A stretch of 64,000 nt of DNA, from assembly GCA_945881865.1 (NCBI GenBank), contig CAMCVK010000003.1:1-64000 (forward strand), read 5' to 3'. The notes beneath the pieces are model-generated. The model was not told where the DNA came from, did no database searches, and saw only the letters and a program-made list of their open reading frames with translations. Source of the DNA: Fimbriimonas ginsengisoli Gsoil 348 (GTDB taxonomy: Bacteria > Armatimonadota > Fimbriimonadia > Fimbriimonadales > Fimbriimonadaceae). The position numbers were made by a program, and so were the translations under genes. Shown here in pieces: positions 52,109 through 60,200 of this stretch. How positions within the stretch are numbered: the first letter of the stretch is position 1; each line of letters starts with the position of its first letter.

Positions 52109-52909
52109 ATGCTTCTGCGAACCCGGCCAAAGCCCGAAATTCGCCTCAAATCCAGCGGAGAAATCGACGCGATGGCCCGCGCCGGGCTTGCCGTGGGCAC
52201 AACCCTTCAGCGCCTCAAGGCGGCCGCCGCCGTCGGCGTGAACCTCCTGGACCTCGAAGCCCTCGCTCTCGAAAGCCTGGCCGAATTCCAGGCGAAACCT
52301 TCGCTCCTTGGCTACCATCCGGCGTTTTCGCAGGTTCCCTACGCCTGGGCGACCTGCCTTTCGGTCAACGACGAAGTCATCCACGGCACCCCGCGTAAAA
52401 AGCTGCTTCGTGACGGCGACATCCTCGGCATCGACCTCACCGCTAATATCGACGGCTGGCACGCCGACTCGGCCATCACCGTGCCCATTGGCCAGGTCTC
52501 GCCCCGCGCGGCCAAGCTTCTCAAGGTGACCGAAGAGTCGATGTGGCTGGGGATCGAAAAAGCCCGGAACGGCAACACGCTCGGCGACATCGGTGCCGCT
52601 ATCCAGCGCCACGTCGAGCGCGGCGGTTTCAGCGTGCTCAAGAACATGTGCGGCCACGGAATCGGCCAGCAAGTCCACGAGCCGGGCTTGGATGTGGCCA
52701 ACTTTGGTCGCCCCGGGGCGGGTCAGAAACTGCAAATCGGCATGACGTTCTGCGTCGAACCGATGGTCGCGGCCGGTCGCGGCGACATGAAGCATCGCAA
52801 AGACGACGTGTGGGCGGTTCTCACGAAGGACGGCTCCTTGGGCGCGCACTTCGAGCACACGGTGGCCGTAACCGAAGATGGTCCCAGAATCCTCACTCAG
52901 GTCGTCTAA
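52109..52909 (+). CDS. map: methionine aminopeptidase type I
   Basis: 266 residues, removing N-terminal Met from new proteins. The two-metal site is complete: Asp residues in 'ILGIDLTANIDGWHADSAITV', His in 'MCGHGIGQQVHEP', Glu in 'MTFCVEPMVAAGRG' and Glu in 'HFEHTVAVTEDGP'. 'YPTVSVNDEV'-type substrate loop appears as 'ATCLSVNDEVIHGTP'. ATG 52109 fits the family better than an upstream in-frame ATG at 52088. A leader/terminator element and purA follow. Confidence 0.94.
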   Translation: MLLRTRPKPEIRLKSSGEIDAMARAGLAVGTTLQRLKAAAAVGVNLLDLEALALESLAEFQAKPSLLGYHPAFSQVPYAWATCLSVNDEVIHGTPRKKLLRDGDILGIDLTANIDGWHADSAITVPIGQVSPRAAKLLKVTEESMWLGIEKARNGNTLGDIGAAIQRHVERGGFSVLKNMCGHGIGQQVHEPGLDVANFGRPGAGQKLQIGMTFCVEPMVAAGRGDMKHRKDDVWAVLTKDGSLGAHFEHTVAVTEDGPRILTQVV

Positions 52910-52929
52910 AACCGCTTTTCTCCGCTATA

Positions 52930-53003
52930 CTCAACTACTGTTGAGATAAGGCTCAACGGCGTAAGCCGGCGGATCCTCGACCGAGGAGGGTGCCGGTTTT
53001 TTT
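52930..53003 (+). promoter_or_regulatory. attenuator-like leader with terminator upstream of purA
   Basis: Between map and purA lies a terminator: CCGGC (52966-52970) and GCCGG (52992-52996) with an inner CCTC/GAGG stem and seven T (52997-53003). Ahead of it, GTTGAG (52940-52945) can pair with CTCAAC on either side (52930-52935 or 52952-52957). CGGC-GTAA-GCCG (52957-52968) makes a GNRA-capped stem that shares bases with the terminator stem. The pairings are mutually exclusive, as in an attenuator. A TATACT box at 52926-52931 could be a promoter, in which case the first CTCAAC would not be transcribed. Confidence 0.6.
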
Positions 53004-53029
53004 GTGCGTCCGATTCGAAGGAGAAATAG

Positions 53030-54319
53030 ATGCCAACACTCGTAATTGTCGGTGCCCAGTGGGGCGACGAAGCCAAGGGCAAAATGATCGACGTCCTGGG
53101 CGGCCAGGCGAACCTGGTCGTTCGCTATGCCGGCGGGAACAACGCGGGCCACACCGTCATCACCGGCGGAAAAACCTATAAGTTCCAGCTGATTCCGGCG
53201 GGAATCCTGCACCCCAACACCGTGGCCGTCATCGGAAGTGGGATGGTGGTTTGCCCCGAGGGCCTGCTCGATGAACTGGAGCGCACCCAAAGCCAGAAGT
53301 CCGACCTCGGCACGCTCAAGATTTCCAGCGCTGCCCACGTGGTTTTCCCTTATCACCGGATGCTCGACGCGCTGGAAGAAGAAGCGCGTGGCGAAAACAA
53401 AATCGGCACGACCTCGCGCGGAATCGGGCCGGCCTACCAAGACAAGGTCGCCCGCACCGGCATCCGAATGGGCGAGTTCGTCGAACCGGCGATCTTCGAG
53501 CGACGCTTTGCAGAGGTTTTGGCTTACAAGAACCGGTTGCTGGAGATGTTTGGCTCGAAGCCATTGGAATTCGCGCCGACCTTTGAGCGGTACCTCAAGT
53601 ACGCGGAGCGGCTGAAGCCGTTCGTGGAAGACACCGAGATTTTGGCGCAGGATGCGGTCGCGGCCGGCCACCGAGTGTTGTTTGAAGGCGCCCAGGGAAC
53701 CTACCTGGACCTCGACAGCGGGACATATCCGTACGTGACTTCTTCGCACCCCGTCGCGGGCGGCGCGTGCCTCGGTACCGGCGTCGGACCGCGCGATATC
53801 AACAACGTTCTTGGCGTTTGCAAGGCCTACACCACCCGGGTCGGTTCTGGTCCGTTCCCGACCGAACTCGACGACGAGATTGGCGCGCGGATTCGCGAGC
53901 AGGGTCAAGAGTACGGCACGGTGACGGGCCGTGGCCGCCGATGCGGCTGGCTCGATCTGGTTGCGCTGCGACATTCCGCACGGCTCAACAGCCTGAGCGG
54001 CTTGGTCGTGACGCGGCTGGACGTACTGCAGGGCATCGGCCGCCTGAAGGTGGCGACCGGGTACCGCGTCGACGGCAATCCGGTTCGCACGCTCCCGGCA
54101 AACGTTTGGGACCTGGCAAAAGTGCAGGCCGAATACGAGGAATTGGAAGGCTGGGACGAAGACCTTCGGCCCTGCCGAAAGTTCGAAGACCTGCCAAGTT
54201 CGGTGCGGCACTACCTCGCGTTCATCGAGGAGTACACCAAGACCCCGGTCGCCATTGTCAGCATTGGGCCGGACCGCGACGAGACGATCATCGTTCGCCC
54301 AGACCTGATTTGGGGCTGA
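53030..54319 (+). CDS. purA: adenylosuccinate synthetase
   Basis: 429 residues, forming adenylosuccinate from IMP, aspartate and GTP in AMP synthesis. Blocks: 'VGAQWGDEAKGKMIDVL' (usually GDEGKGK; the Gly is Ala here, the catalytic Asp is kept), 'YAGGNNAGHTVI' with the catalytic His, 'GTTSRGIGPAYQDK', 'EGAQGTYLDLDSGTYPYVTSSHP', 'TRVGSGPFPTEL', 'TGRGRRCGWLDL' and 'VRHYLAFIEEYTKTPVAIVSIGPDRDET'. Length is normal. A strong ribosome site (GAAGGAG) precedes the ATG. Expression is probably influenced by the leader terminator. Confidence 0.95.
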   Translation: MPTLVIVGAQWGDEAKGKMIDVLGGQANLVVRYAGGNNAGHTVITGGKTYKFQLIPAGILHPNTVAVIGSGMVVCPEGLLDELERTQSQKSDLGTLKISSAAHVVFPYHRMLDALEEEARGENKIGTTSRGIGPAYQDKVARTGIRMGEFVEPAIFERRFAEVLAYKNRLLEMFGSKPLEFAPTFERYLKYAERLKPFVEDTEILAQDAVAAGHRVLFEGAQGTYLDLDSGTYPYVTSSHPVAGGACLGTGVGPRDINNVLGVCKAYTTRVGSGPFPTELDDEIGARIREQGQEYGTVTGRGRRCGWLDLVALRHSARLNSLSGLVVTRLDVLQGIGRLKVATGYRVDGNPVRTLPANVWDLAKVQAEYEELEGWDEDLRPCRKFEDLPSSVRHYLAFIEEYTKTPVAIVSIGPDRDETIIVRPDLIWG

Positions 54320-54332
54320 CTTTCGGGTGAAG

Positions 54333-54351
54333 GGTTAAGATTAGGTTAAGA
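54333..54351 (+). promoter_or_regulatory. Pho-box-like direct repeat
   Basis: GGTTAAGA (54333-54340) and GGTTAAGA (54344-54351) are exact 8-bp repeats with a 3-bp spacer (11-bp period). On the other strand they read TCTTAACC, close to the CTTAACCT-type repeats, also 3 bp apart, of cyanobacterial Pho boxes. The downstream gene encodes a secreted phosphoesterase, which fits control by phosphate starvation. Confidence 0.5.
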
Positions 54352-54369
54352 CCGTCGCAAGGCGGTCTT
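54348..54369 (+). terminator. hairpin after purA
   Basis: AAGACCGTC (54348-54356) pairs with GGCGGTCTT (54361-54369), including one G-T pair, around a GCAA tetraloop. There is no T run, so it may be a weak terminator of purA or a leader hairpin of the next gene. It overlaps the second Pho-like repeat by four bases. Confidence 0.45.
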
Positions 54370-54391
54370 CCGCAACATTAAACTGGCGACG

Positions 54392-57076
54392 ATGCTCGCA
54401 TTATGCCTTTCGTTGATCGCGGCTGCGCCACCGGCCTATTTTGAGGCCCCCGCGGGAGACATGTTCGCGCAGGTCGTTCCCGGCGGAACGACCGTTTTGC
54501 CCAACGGACGATTTCTAACCCCCAAAGGCAAGCGGCTCTACACCGGCCAAACCCTCTGGCACGCCACGATGTCGCCGGACGCGCAAACACTGATCGCGCT
54601 GCACACCGACGATTCGGCCCCCGGTAACCGCAAGCCAGGATTCACGGTTTTTTGGAACCTCTCGCTTAAAACGCCGAGCCGAAAGCTCGTCACCATGGAT
54701 ACTATCGCACCGGCGGCGGTCTTCAGCCCAGACGGCCAGAAGCTCGTCGTGAGCACCGGCGACGCAGGCGGCCTGAAGGTTTTCAGCACGCGCACCTGGA
54801 CGGAAGAGGGTGCGCTTGCACTTAAAGACAACGGACTAACGGCCGGTTACCTCAACGACTTTGCCTTCTCGCGCGACGGGAAGAAACTTTATAGCGTTGA
54901 TGTGGCGACCCAAAAGCTCGTAACGATCGACTTTGCGACCCTGAAGGTTACGAACGTCGCGGCCGCCGGTCGCCAGCCTTACGCCATCGCGATGAGCCCG
55001 GACGGCAAGCGGGTCCACGTCGCCAATATCGGCGTTTTTGACTACACCGCCGTGCCGGCCGCAACCGAGAGCAGCCCGAACAAGCGCGGCATCACCATTC
55101 CGCCGTTCGGTTTCCCTTCGAAGGAAGCCACCGACGGCGTGAGGCTGGAGGGGCGAGACATCGCCGGGCTTGGCTCGCCGTTTGTGCCAGACGCACAATC
55201 GGTTTGGACCTACGCCGTTGGCAGCGACGGCATGCCGAAGTTCCAGAAATCCGCGAAGTCGGGCATTCTGATTCAAGGCGTCGCGGACGCCGGTAAGGCT
55301 GTCGGATCTAGCGCGCCGAACGCTCTGCTCATTGATCGCGGCTTGCTTTACGTCGCCAACGCGAACAACGACACGATCTCCGTTTTCGACGAGAAAACGC
55401 TGAAACTGCGACGCACCATCAAGCTTCGGCCGCTGGCCCAGGCATCGAAGCTACGCGGCGTCATCCCAAGCGGGATGACAATGAACCGAGCGGGAACGCG
55501 GCTCTATGTTTGCGAGAGTGGCCTGAACTCCGTGGCAGTCATTGATCCGAAGAACGGCAAAACCCTGGGGCGAATCCCGACGGGCTGGTTCCCAACGAAA
55601 GTATTGCTGAGCGCCGATGAGCAGCAGCTCGCGATTGCCACCCAGAAGGGGATCGGACGCGGTCCGCAGGGATCGAAGCACGCCCGGCCGACCACGGATG
55701 AGCGATTCGGCTACGTCGCGATGCCGGGCATGGTCGATCTGACCCCAACCCCGACCGACGAGCAACTGAAGACACTGAACCAAGAAGTCCTCCGTAACAA
55801 CGGTCTGGTGGTTCGAAAGCCGAAGACCCAGCAGAGCGTTATGCCTCTGATTCCCGGCAAGGCAAGCGACCAGATTAAGCACGTCGTCTTCATCACGAAG
55901 GAGAACCACACGTTTGACGGCATTTTCGGCGGCCTGAAAGGCTCGCGAAGCGAGGCCGACTACGCCGAATTTGGCATGAACGGCTGGATCTCGGAAAAGG
56001 GCCGAACCGAGCGGCTGCCGATCATGCCGAACCACATTCGCTTGGCCGAGCAGTTCTCGATTAGCGACAACTTCTACATGGAGCCGCAGGCCAGCGGCGA
56101 TGGCCACCGATGGCTCGTCGGCGTCTATCCCAGCCTGTGGACGACCCGCGTGTTCTACGCCGGATGGGACTTTGCCGCGAACAACAACGCCCGCGGCCGC
56201 ATGGTGAGCTTCAGCTCGAACGGCAGCCAGATTCCCGAGGACTACCTCGAGAACGGCTCGCTTTGGGAGCACCTGGATCGCCACGGTATCACCTTCCGCA
56301 ACTACGGCGAAGGCTATGAGCTGCCCGGCACCGACGAACCGGGTGAGTATTCGGGCCGAACCGGAACGCTATACAGCATCAACCACCCGATGCCGAAGGT
56401 GCTATTCGACAACACGGACTTTAACTTCCCGGCCTACAATACGGCCATTCCGGATATCGCTCGGGCCGACTGGTTCAAGGAAGACCTCGAGAAATATCGG
56501 AAGGCGAACGGCGGAAAATTCCCGCAATTCATCAACGCCGCCATCTGCAACGACCACGGCGACTCACCGAAGCCGAATCGCGGCTATCCGTACGTTGCCA
56601 GCTACATGGCGGACAACGACCTTGCGCTGGGCCGCATGGTCGAGTACCTATCGCGCCAGCCGGAGTGGAAGAACATGGCCATCTTCGTGACGCAAGACGA
56701 CTCGGGCGGAGACGCGGACAGCGTCGACCGACACCGCAGCTTTGTCTTGGCGATCAGCCCCTACGCGAAGCGCGGCTACGTGAGCCACGACCACAGCAGC
56801 ATCATTTCGATCATCAAGTCGATCTACTTGCTGTTTGGAATCGGGCCGAACAACATGTTCGACGGCGTCGCGACGCCGCTGCACGACATGTTCACGGACA
56901 AGCCGGACTTCACCCCGTACACGCACGTGCCGGTTGACCCCCGAGTCTTCAAGCCGGCGGACACGTTCGATCCGCAGGATCCGGACTTCAAGCGACGCCG
57001 AAGCGAGCGTCCAACCAAGATGGACGATCCGAAGTTCATCGAGTGGCTTCGAACTCGGGGCGGCGACAAAGACTAA
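54392..57076 (+). CDS. secreted phosphoesterase with N-terminal YVTN beta-propeller
   Basis: 894 residues with a short signal peptide ('LALCLSLIAAAPP'). Residues about 40-420 form a beta propeller of the YVTN/lactonase type ('YAIAMSPDGKRVHVANIGV', 'LLYVANANNDTISVFDEKTL', 'TRLYVCESGLNSVAVID'). The C-terminal half (about 490-870) is a phospholipase C/acid phosphatase AcpA-like phosphoesterase of the alkaline phosphatase superfamily: 'HVVFITKENHTFDGIFG' with the metal and nucleophile region, 'PQASGDGHRWLVG', 'FVTQDDSGGDADSVDRHRSF' and 'SHDHSSIISIIKSI'. This combination occurs in many soil bacteria. It probably releases phosphate from organic esters outside the cell; the Pho-like repeat upstream supports this. 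Confidence 0.88.
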   Translation: MLALCLSLIAAAPPAYFEAPAGDMFAQVVPGGTTVLPNGRFLTPKGKRLYTGQTLWHATMSPDAQTLIALHTDDSAPGNRKPGFTVFWNLSLKTPSRKLVTMDTIAPAAVFSPDGQKLVVSTGDAGGLKVFSTRTWTEEGALALKDNGLTAGYLNDFAFSRDGKKLYSVDVATQKLVTIDFATLKVTNVAAAGRQPYAIAMSPDGKRVHVANIGVFDYTAVPAATESSPNKRGITIPPFGFPSKEATDGVRLEGRDIAGLGSPFVPDAQSVWTYAVGSDGMPKFQKSAKSGILIQGVADAGKAVGSSAPNALLIDRGLLYVANANNDTISVFDEKTLKLRRTIKLRPLAQASKLRGVIPSGMTMNRAGTRLYVCESGLNSVAVIDPKNGKTLGRIPTGWFPTKVLLSADEQQLAIATQKGIGRGPQGSKHARPTTDERFGYVAMPGMVDLTPTPTDEQLKTLNQEVLRNNGLVVRKPKTQQSVMPLIPGKASDQIKHVVFITKENHTFDGIFGGLKGSRSEADYAEFGMNGWISEKGRTERLPIMPNHIRLAEQFSISDNFYMEPQASGDGHRWLVGVYPSLWTTRVFYAGWDFAANNNARGRMVSFSSNGSQIPEDYLENGSLWEHLDRHGITFRNYGEGYELPGTDEPGEYSGRTGTLYSINHPMPKVLFDNTDFNFPAYNTAIPDIARADWFKEDLEKYRKANGGKFPQFINAAICNDHGDSPKPNRGYPYVASYMADNDLALGRMVEYLSRQPEWKNMAIFVTQDDSGGDADSVDRHRSFVLAISPYAKRGYVSHDHSSIISIIKSIYLLFGIGPNNMFDGVATPLHDMFTDKPDFTPYTHVPVDPRVFKPADTFDPQDPDFKRRRSERPTKMDDPKFIEWLRTRGGDKD

Positions 57077-57897
57077 AAGTCGGTTGACGAGGCGACCGCT
57101 TCCATCCGATCGAGGTCGGCGGTCACCTCGGCCAACTTAGCGCGGATTCCCGCGAGGGAGTCTTTGCCCAACGGAAGCCGCAACGGCGGATTGACCATCG
57201 TGACGAGGTCGATCATCGCGCGGGCGGCCTTTGCCGGGTCGCCCGGCTGTTTGCCGTTCACGTCGTTGATCCAGGCGATGTTGGCGTGGGCCGTTTCGAC
57301 GTAGGCCGGGTTCTCGGCGGCAGCTCGCAGAAGCGAACGGCCCGCGAAGTCGGTTCGAAATCCGCCCGGCTCGACGTTGGTCACGTGGATTCCCATTGGC
57401 TGGAGCTCATGGTAGAGGGCTTCTCCGATGGCCTCCAGCGCGAACTTGGTCGAGGAATAGAGCCCAAACCCCGGACGCGACCGATGTCCGGCCACGCTCG
57501 TGATGTTCAGAATGTGCCCGGAACCCTGCGCACGCAGAACCGGCATCGTGTGCCGAATGACGTTCAGCGCGCCGAACACGTTCGTGTCGTATTGGTGGCG
57601 AACCTCGGCATCGGTGAACTCTTCGATGGCTCCAACCGCGCCAAAACCGGCGTTGTTCACCACCACATCGATGCGCCCGAAGGTGGAGATGGCCGCCGCG
57701 ACCGCCGCCGCAATGCTCGCCTCATCCGTAACGTCCAGCGCCGTGGTCAGAACCCGCTCGCCGAACTCGTCGGAGAGCGACTGGAGGACCTCCGGTCGGC
57801 GTGCGGTGGCAACGACAAGCTGGCCTTCTGCCAGAAGCTCATCCGCCAAAACTCGCCCAAAACCCGTCGAACTACCGGTGATAAACCAAACGCCCAT
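57073..57897 (-). CDS. short-chain dehydrogenase/reductase
   Basis: 274 residues, classical SDR. The cofactor motif is 'WFITGSSTGFGR', then 'LDVTDEAS', 'DVVVNNAGFGAVG', the catalytic Ser in 'HILNITSVAGHRSRPG' and YSSTK (Tyr and Lys). 'VVATARRP' has Arg residues after the second strand, favouring NADP(H). The substrate is unknown. It resembles the YusZ/oxidoreductase group. Its end overlaps the phosphoesterase gene by 4 bp. Confidence 0.9.
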   Translation of the reverse strand: MGVWFITGSSTGFGRVLADELLAEGQLVVATARRPEVLQSLSDEFGERVLTTALDVTDEASIAAAVAAAISTFGRIDVVVNNAGFGAVGAIEEFTDAEVRHQYDTNVFGALNVIRHTMPVLRAQGSGHILNITSVAGHRSRPGFGLYSSTKFALEAIGEALYHELQPMGIHVTNVEPGGFRTDFAGRSLLRAAAENPAYVETAHANIAWINDVNGKQPGDPAKAARAMIDLVTMVNPPLRLPLGKDSLAGIRAKLAEVTADLDRMEAVASSTDF

Positions 57898-58343
57898 ACG
57901 ATGAGATTACGCCACGGCGGCCTCTCTATCTCGTTGATTTCCTCGAGCATCGATTGGCTCCACCGACTGTACCGCGGCTCCGCGAACTGCACATGAACCG
58001 CTTTGGCTAACATTCACAACGTTCGCCACCAGCCCCGCTGGTGGCAACAGGGGGAAGTTTAGGTAAAAACCGCGGACTGAAGCACAGGGCAAGGCAGCCC
58101 ACCACGCATGCGTACCGTGAACAAGTCGAGTCCCAATCCAATCCTCATGACAAGCAGAAGCAAGCCCATCCGGTGAGTATTCCGTGACATAAGAAGCTGA
58201 TAGATCTCATCCCAAATCTCTCACATTGTGATATAGTGGCGTCATGAGACAGTAGCTACAAGCCCCGGGGGCGGGCATAAATTAGGCCACTGAATCACAC
58301 CATGGGGTTGGCCGAGCCAAATTCGAACAACGCCAACTATGCC
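57898..58343. other. intergenic region with one hairpin
   Basis: No gene was recognised over about 445 bp. At 58025-58045 GCCACCAGC and GCTGGTGGC form a perfect 9-bp stem with a CCC loop. A TATAGT box at 58232-58237 may serve the downstream gene, but no good -35 box is present. Base composition becomes more A+T-rich to the right of about 58200. Confidence 0.5.
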
Positions 58344-58793
58344 ATGAACCAGCTACTAAACCTACTTCTGAAAATCGTCCTAAGTCTTTTTGGTCAAAAA
58401 TTGATTTTCGCCGCATTTTCGATATCTTTTTTGTCGAGGAGCGGAGAACCTTTGCCTTCGGCCAACGAGTTGATGACGGCTGTCTTTGTCTTGTTTTGGG
58501 ACCACGCACTGTCGTGGCAAGGTGGGGGTTTCCCGGTTTTTATCCTTCTCACCTTGACCTCAATCTGCTTCTCTTACGGAAAGATTAGTCGGTATATTTA
58601 TGTAGCTTCAATTGCTTTATTTATCATTTACTTTGTGTATATGATTTATTACGTATCTACTGTCACCTTTGCTGGCACACCTATTTTTTGGGAACAGATC
58701 GCGTGGAGGCTGAGTGCGCTGGGTTTAGCGACAGCCCTCTGCTTTGCCCTCGACTTTCTTCTATCGAAGTATGAAAAGAGTCCGAAGCAGTAA
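58344..58793 (+). CDS. small integral membrane protein, unknown function
   Basis: About 149 residues with four hydrophobic helices ('LLNLLLKIVLSLFGQKLIFAAF', 'MTAVFVLFWDHALSW'/'FPVFILLTLTSICFSY', 'IYVASIALFIIYFVYMIYYV', 'LSALGLATALCFALDFLL'). No family recognised. Codons are A/T-rich compared with the neighbours (for example TTATTTATCATTTACTTTG). Its end overlaps the pseudopilin gene by 23 bases in another frame. An earlier ATG at 58302 in frame is possible. Probably a recently acquired or fast-changing gene. Confidence 0.55.
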   Translation: MNQLLNLLLKIVLSLFGQKLIFAAFSISFLSRSGEPLPSANELMTAVFVLFWDHALSWQGGGFPVFILLTLTSICFSYGKISRYIYVASIALFIIYFVYMIYYVSTVTFAGTPIFWEQIAWRLSALGLATALCFALDFLLSKYEKSPKQ

Positions 58794-59481
58794 AGGCTTT
58801 TCGACGATTGAGTTGCTCGCCGTGGTGGGAATCATCGTCTTACTCGCAGGCATACTTTTCGGGGTGTCCTCAGCAAGTAGAGCCGCCGCGAACCGTGCCG
58901 ACGAGGCGGGCCGGTTGCGCCAAATCTTTGTCGCCATCGCTCTCTACGAGGAGGACAACGATCGCCAATCCCCCATCTCGCTCGTTGATCTCGTTCCGCG
59001 CCACCTACCGGCTTCGGTGTTGCGGAATCCCTCGGATGCGCGGAACTCCTTAAACCTGACTGATTGGCCGGCTAACCCCTGGGTCGATTCCTGGATCGTG
59101 GATCCACCGGCTGTCTCGCAACGGAGGACGCCGCACATGAACAGCTACGCCTACCTAAAACCATTTTCCGCGCGGTTTCCGGCCGGCCGCACTTGGGAGG
59201 AATTCAGGCAAAATCCGCGAGTTGGAATCGTTGCCGGTCTGGGACTCTTTCAGTGCGCCAGCGAGCCCACCGTGCCGGGATGCGGCTACGGCAAGGATCG
59301 TCCGGAGATCTCTCTTGGGCAACCGGCGTTCAACTTGGCCGGGACAATTTTAACCGTTCGAATGGATGGTTCCATATATACCCGGACTCGGAAAGCACCC
59401 GCCCGTGGAAAACTTGGATTCGAGCAGCTCTTCTTCGACATGATGGGGCGAGACGTTGAAGTGTCGGTGAATCCAAACTAG
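58771..59481 (+). CDS. type II secretion / type IV pilin-like protein (pseudopilin)
   Basis: 236 residues. A basic start is followed by the prepilin signature 'KGFSTIELLAVVGIIVLLAG': cleavage and methylation would occur at the G-F bond, with Glu at position +5. The rest is a soluble domain ('SRAAANRADEAGRLRQIFVAIALYEEDND', 'PNSYAYLKPF'-like segments, two Cys in 'FQCASEPTVPGCGYG'). This is the Armatimonadota/Planctomycetes style of stand-alone pseudopilin (GspG/H-like). ATG 58771 puts the signature at residue 8. No secretion machinery is adjacent. Confidence 0.82.
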   Translation: MKRVRSSKGFSTIELLAVVGIIVLLAGILFGVSSASRAAANRADEAGRLRQIFVAIALYEEDNDRQSPISLVDLVPRHLPASVLRNPSDARNSLNLTDWPANPWVDSWIVDPPAVSQRRTPHMNSYAYLKPFSARFPAGRTWEEFRQNPRVGIVAGLGLFQCASEPTVPGCGYGKDRPEISLGQPAFNLAGTILTVRMDGSIYTRTRKAPARGKLGFEQLFFDMMGRDVEVSVNPN

Positions 59482-59498
59482 GGGCTCTCGGCAGCATC

Positions 59499-60131
59499 TT
59501 ACGCCACGGCGGCGATGGCTGACCCAGACAGTCGCTCCACCAATGCTTTGATCTCGGCAAATGCCTCCTGCTTGAACTCCGGCAGGCGGTCGTATTGGCT
59601 TCGCGATTGCACCGCGACCGCATACGTCTCGGTGATTCCCAATAGTCCGGCGAGATGCGAAAGGTAGACCTCCTGGTGATTCCACGGTCCGGCTGGCTCG
59701 CCTTCCTTGAATGCGCCGTTCCGTGAGATGAGCGAGACGATCTTTCGTCCGCCGGCAAGGCCAACTATGCCGTTCTCGCCAAAGCCGAACGTGCGCCCGG
59801 CGCGAACGATCTGGTCGATCCAGGCCTTCACGTTCGCCGGAACGCCAAAGTTATACATCGGCATGCCGATGACGATGATGTCGGCGGCCAGAAACTCGTC
59901 GGTGAGTTCGTTGGACAGCGCGAGCACCTTCAGATCTTGCTGATCTGCCGGCGCAAACGAGTTGCTGATCCATTCCTCGGTGACGAACGGCGGCGGGGTA
60001 GCCACGAGGTCGCGGATGATGACCTTGGTGCCTGGGTTATTGGCCGCGTATTCGGCGACGAAGACATCGGTGAGCTCGCGCGAAATGCTGTTAGAGCGGG
60101 GACTGGAGTCGATTCGGAGGAGAGTGGACAT
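59499..60131 (-). CDS. azoR: FMN-dependent NADH-azoreductase (flavodoxin-fold quinone reductase)
   Basis: 210 residues. 'LLRIDSSPRSNSISRELTDVFVAEY' (FMN phosphate loop), 'DIIVIGMPMYNFGVPANVKAWIDQIVRAGRTFGF' (flavin contact), 'GGRKIVSLISRNGAF' and 'YLSHLAGLLGITE' are typical of AzoR. It reduces azo dyes and quinones with two electrons, usually against electrophile stress. Divergent from an HxlR regulator, which probably controls it. Confidence 0.93.
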   Translation of the reverse strand: MSTLLRIDSSPRSNSISRELTDVFVAEYAANNPGTKVIIRDLVATPPPFVTEEWISNSFAPADQQDLKVLALSNELTDEFLAADIIVIGMPMYNFGVPANVKAWIDQIVRAGRTFGFGENGIVGLAGGRKIVSLISRNGAFKEGEPAGPWNHQEVYLSHLAGLLGITETYAVAVQSRSQYDRLPEFKQEAFAEIKALVERLSGSAIAAVA

Positions 60132-60200
60132 CGTATAAGGATTCTTCCGCGCCTAACGATCAATTTGCAAGTAGGCACCCGAAAGTGCGATACTATTCTT
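60132..60200. promoter_or_regulatory. azoR-hxlR divergent control region
   Basis: In 69 bp: an inverted pair GCAC/GTGC (60175-60178, 60185-60188), and the direct repeat GATACTATT at 60189-60197 and 60204-60212, the second inside the hxlR start region. TTGCAA (60165-60170) with GATACT 18 bp on could be an hxlR promoter that starts transcription near the ATG. TAGTAT on the minus strand could serve azoR. Confidence 0.45.

Noticed and set aside
52930-53003. ZTP (pfl) riboswitch ahead of purA
   Set aside because: The conserved 5' helix and the CCGCC-GGGC 3' element of that class are not present; only a generic attenuator can be claimed.
57907-57921. 15-base identity with the azoR 3' end (59498 region)
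   Set aside because: TTACGCCACGGCGGC also codes the common Ala-Val-Ala stop end; the shared stretch is short and has no flanking homology, so chance is likely.
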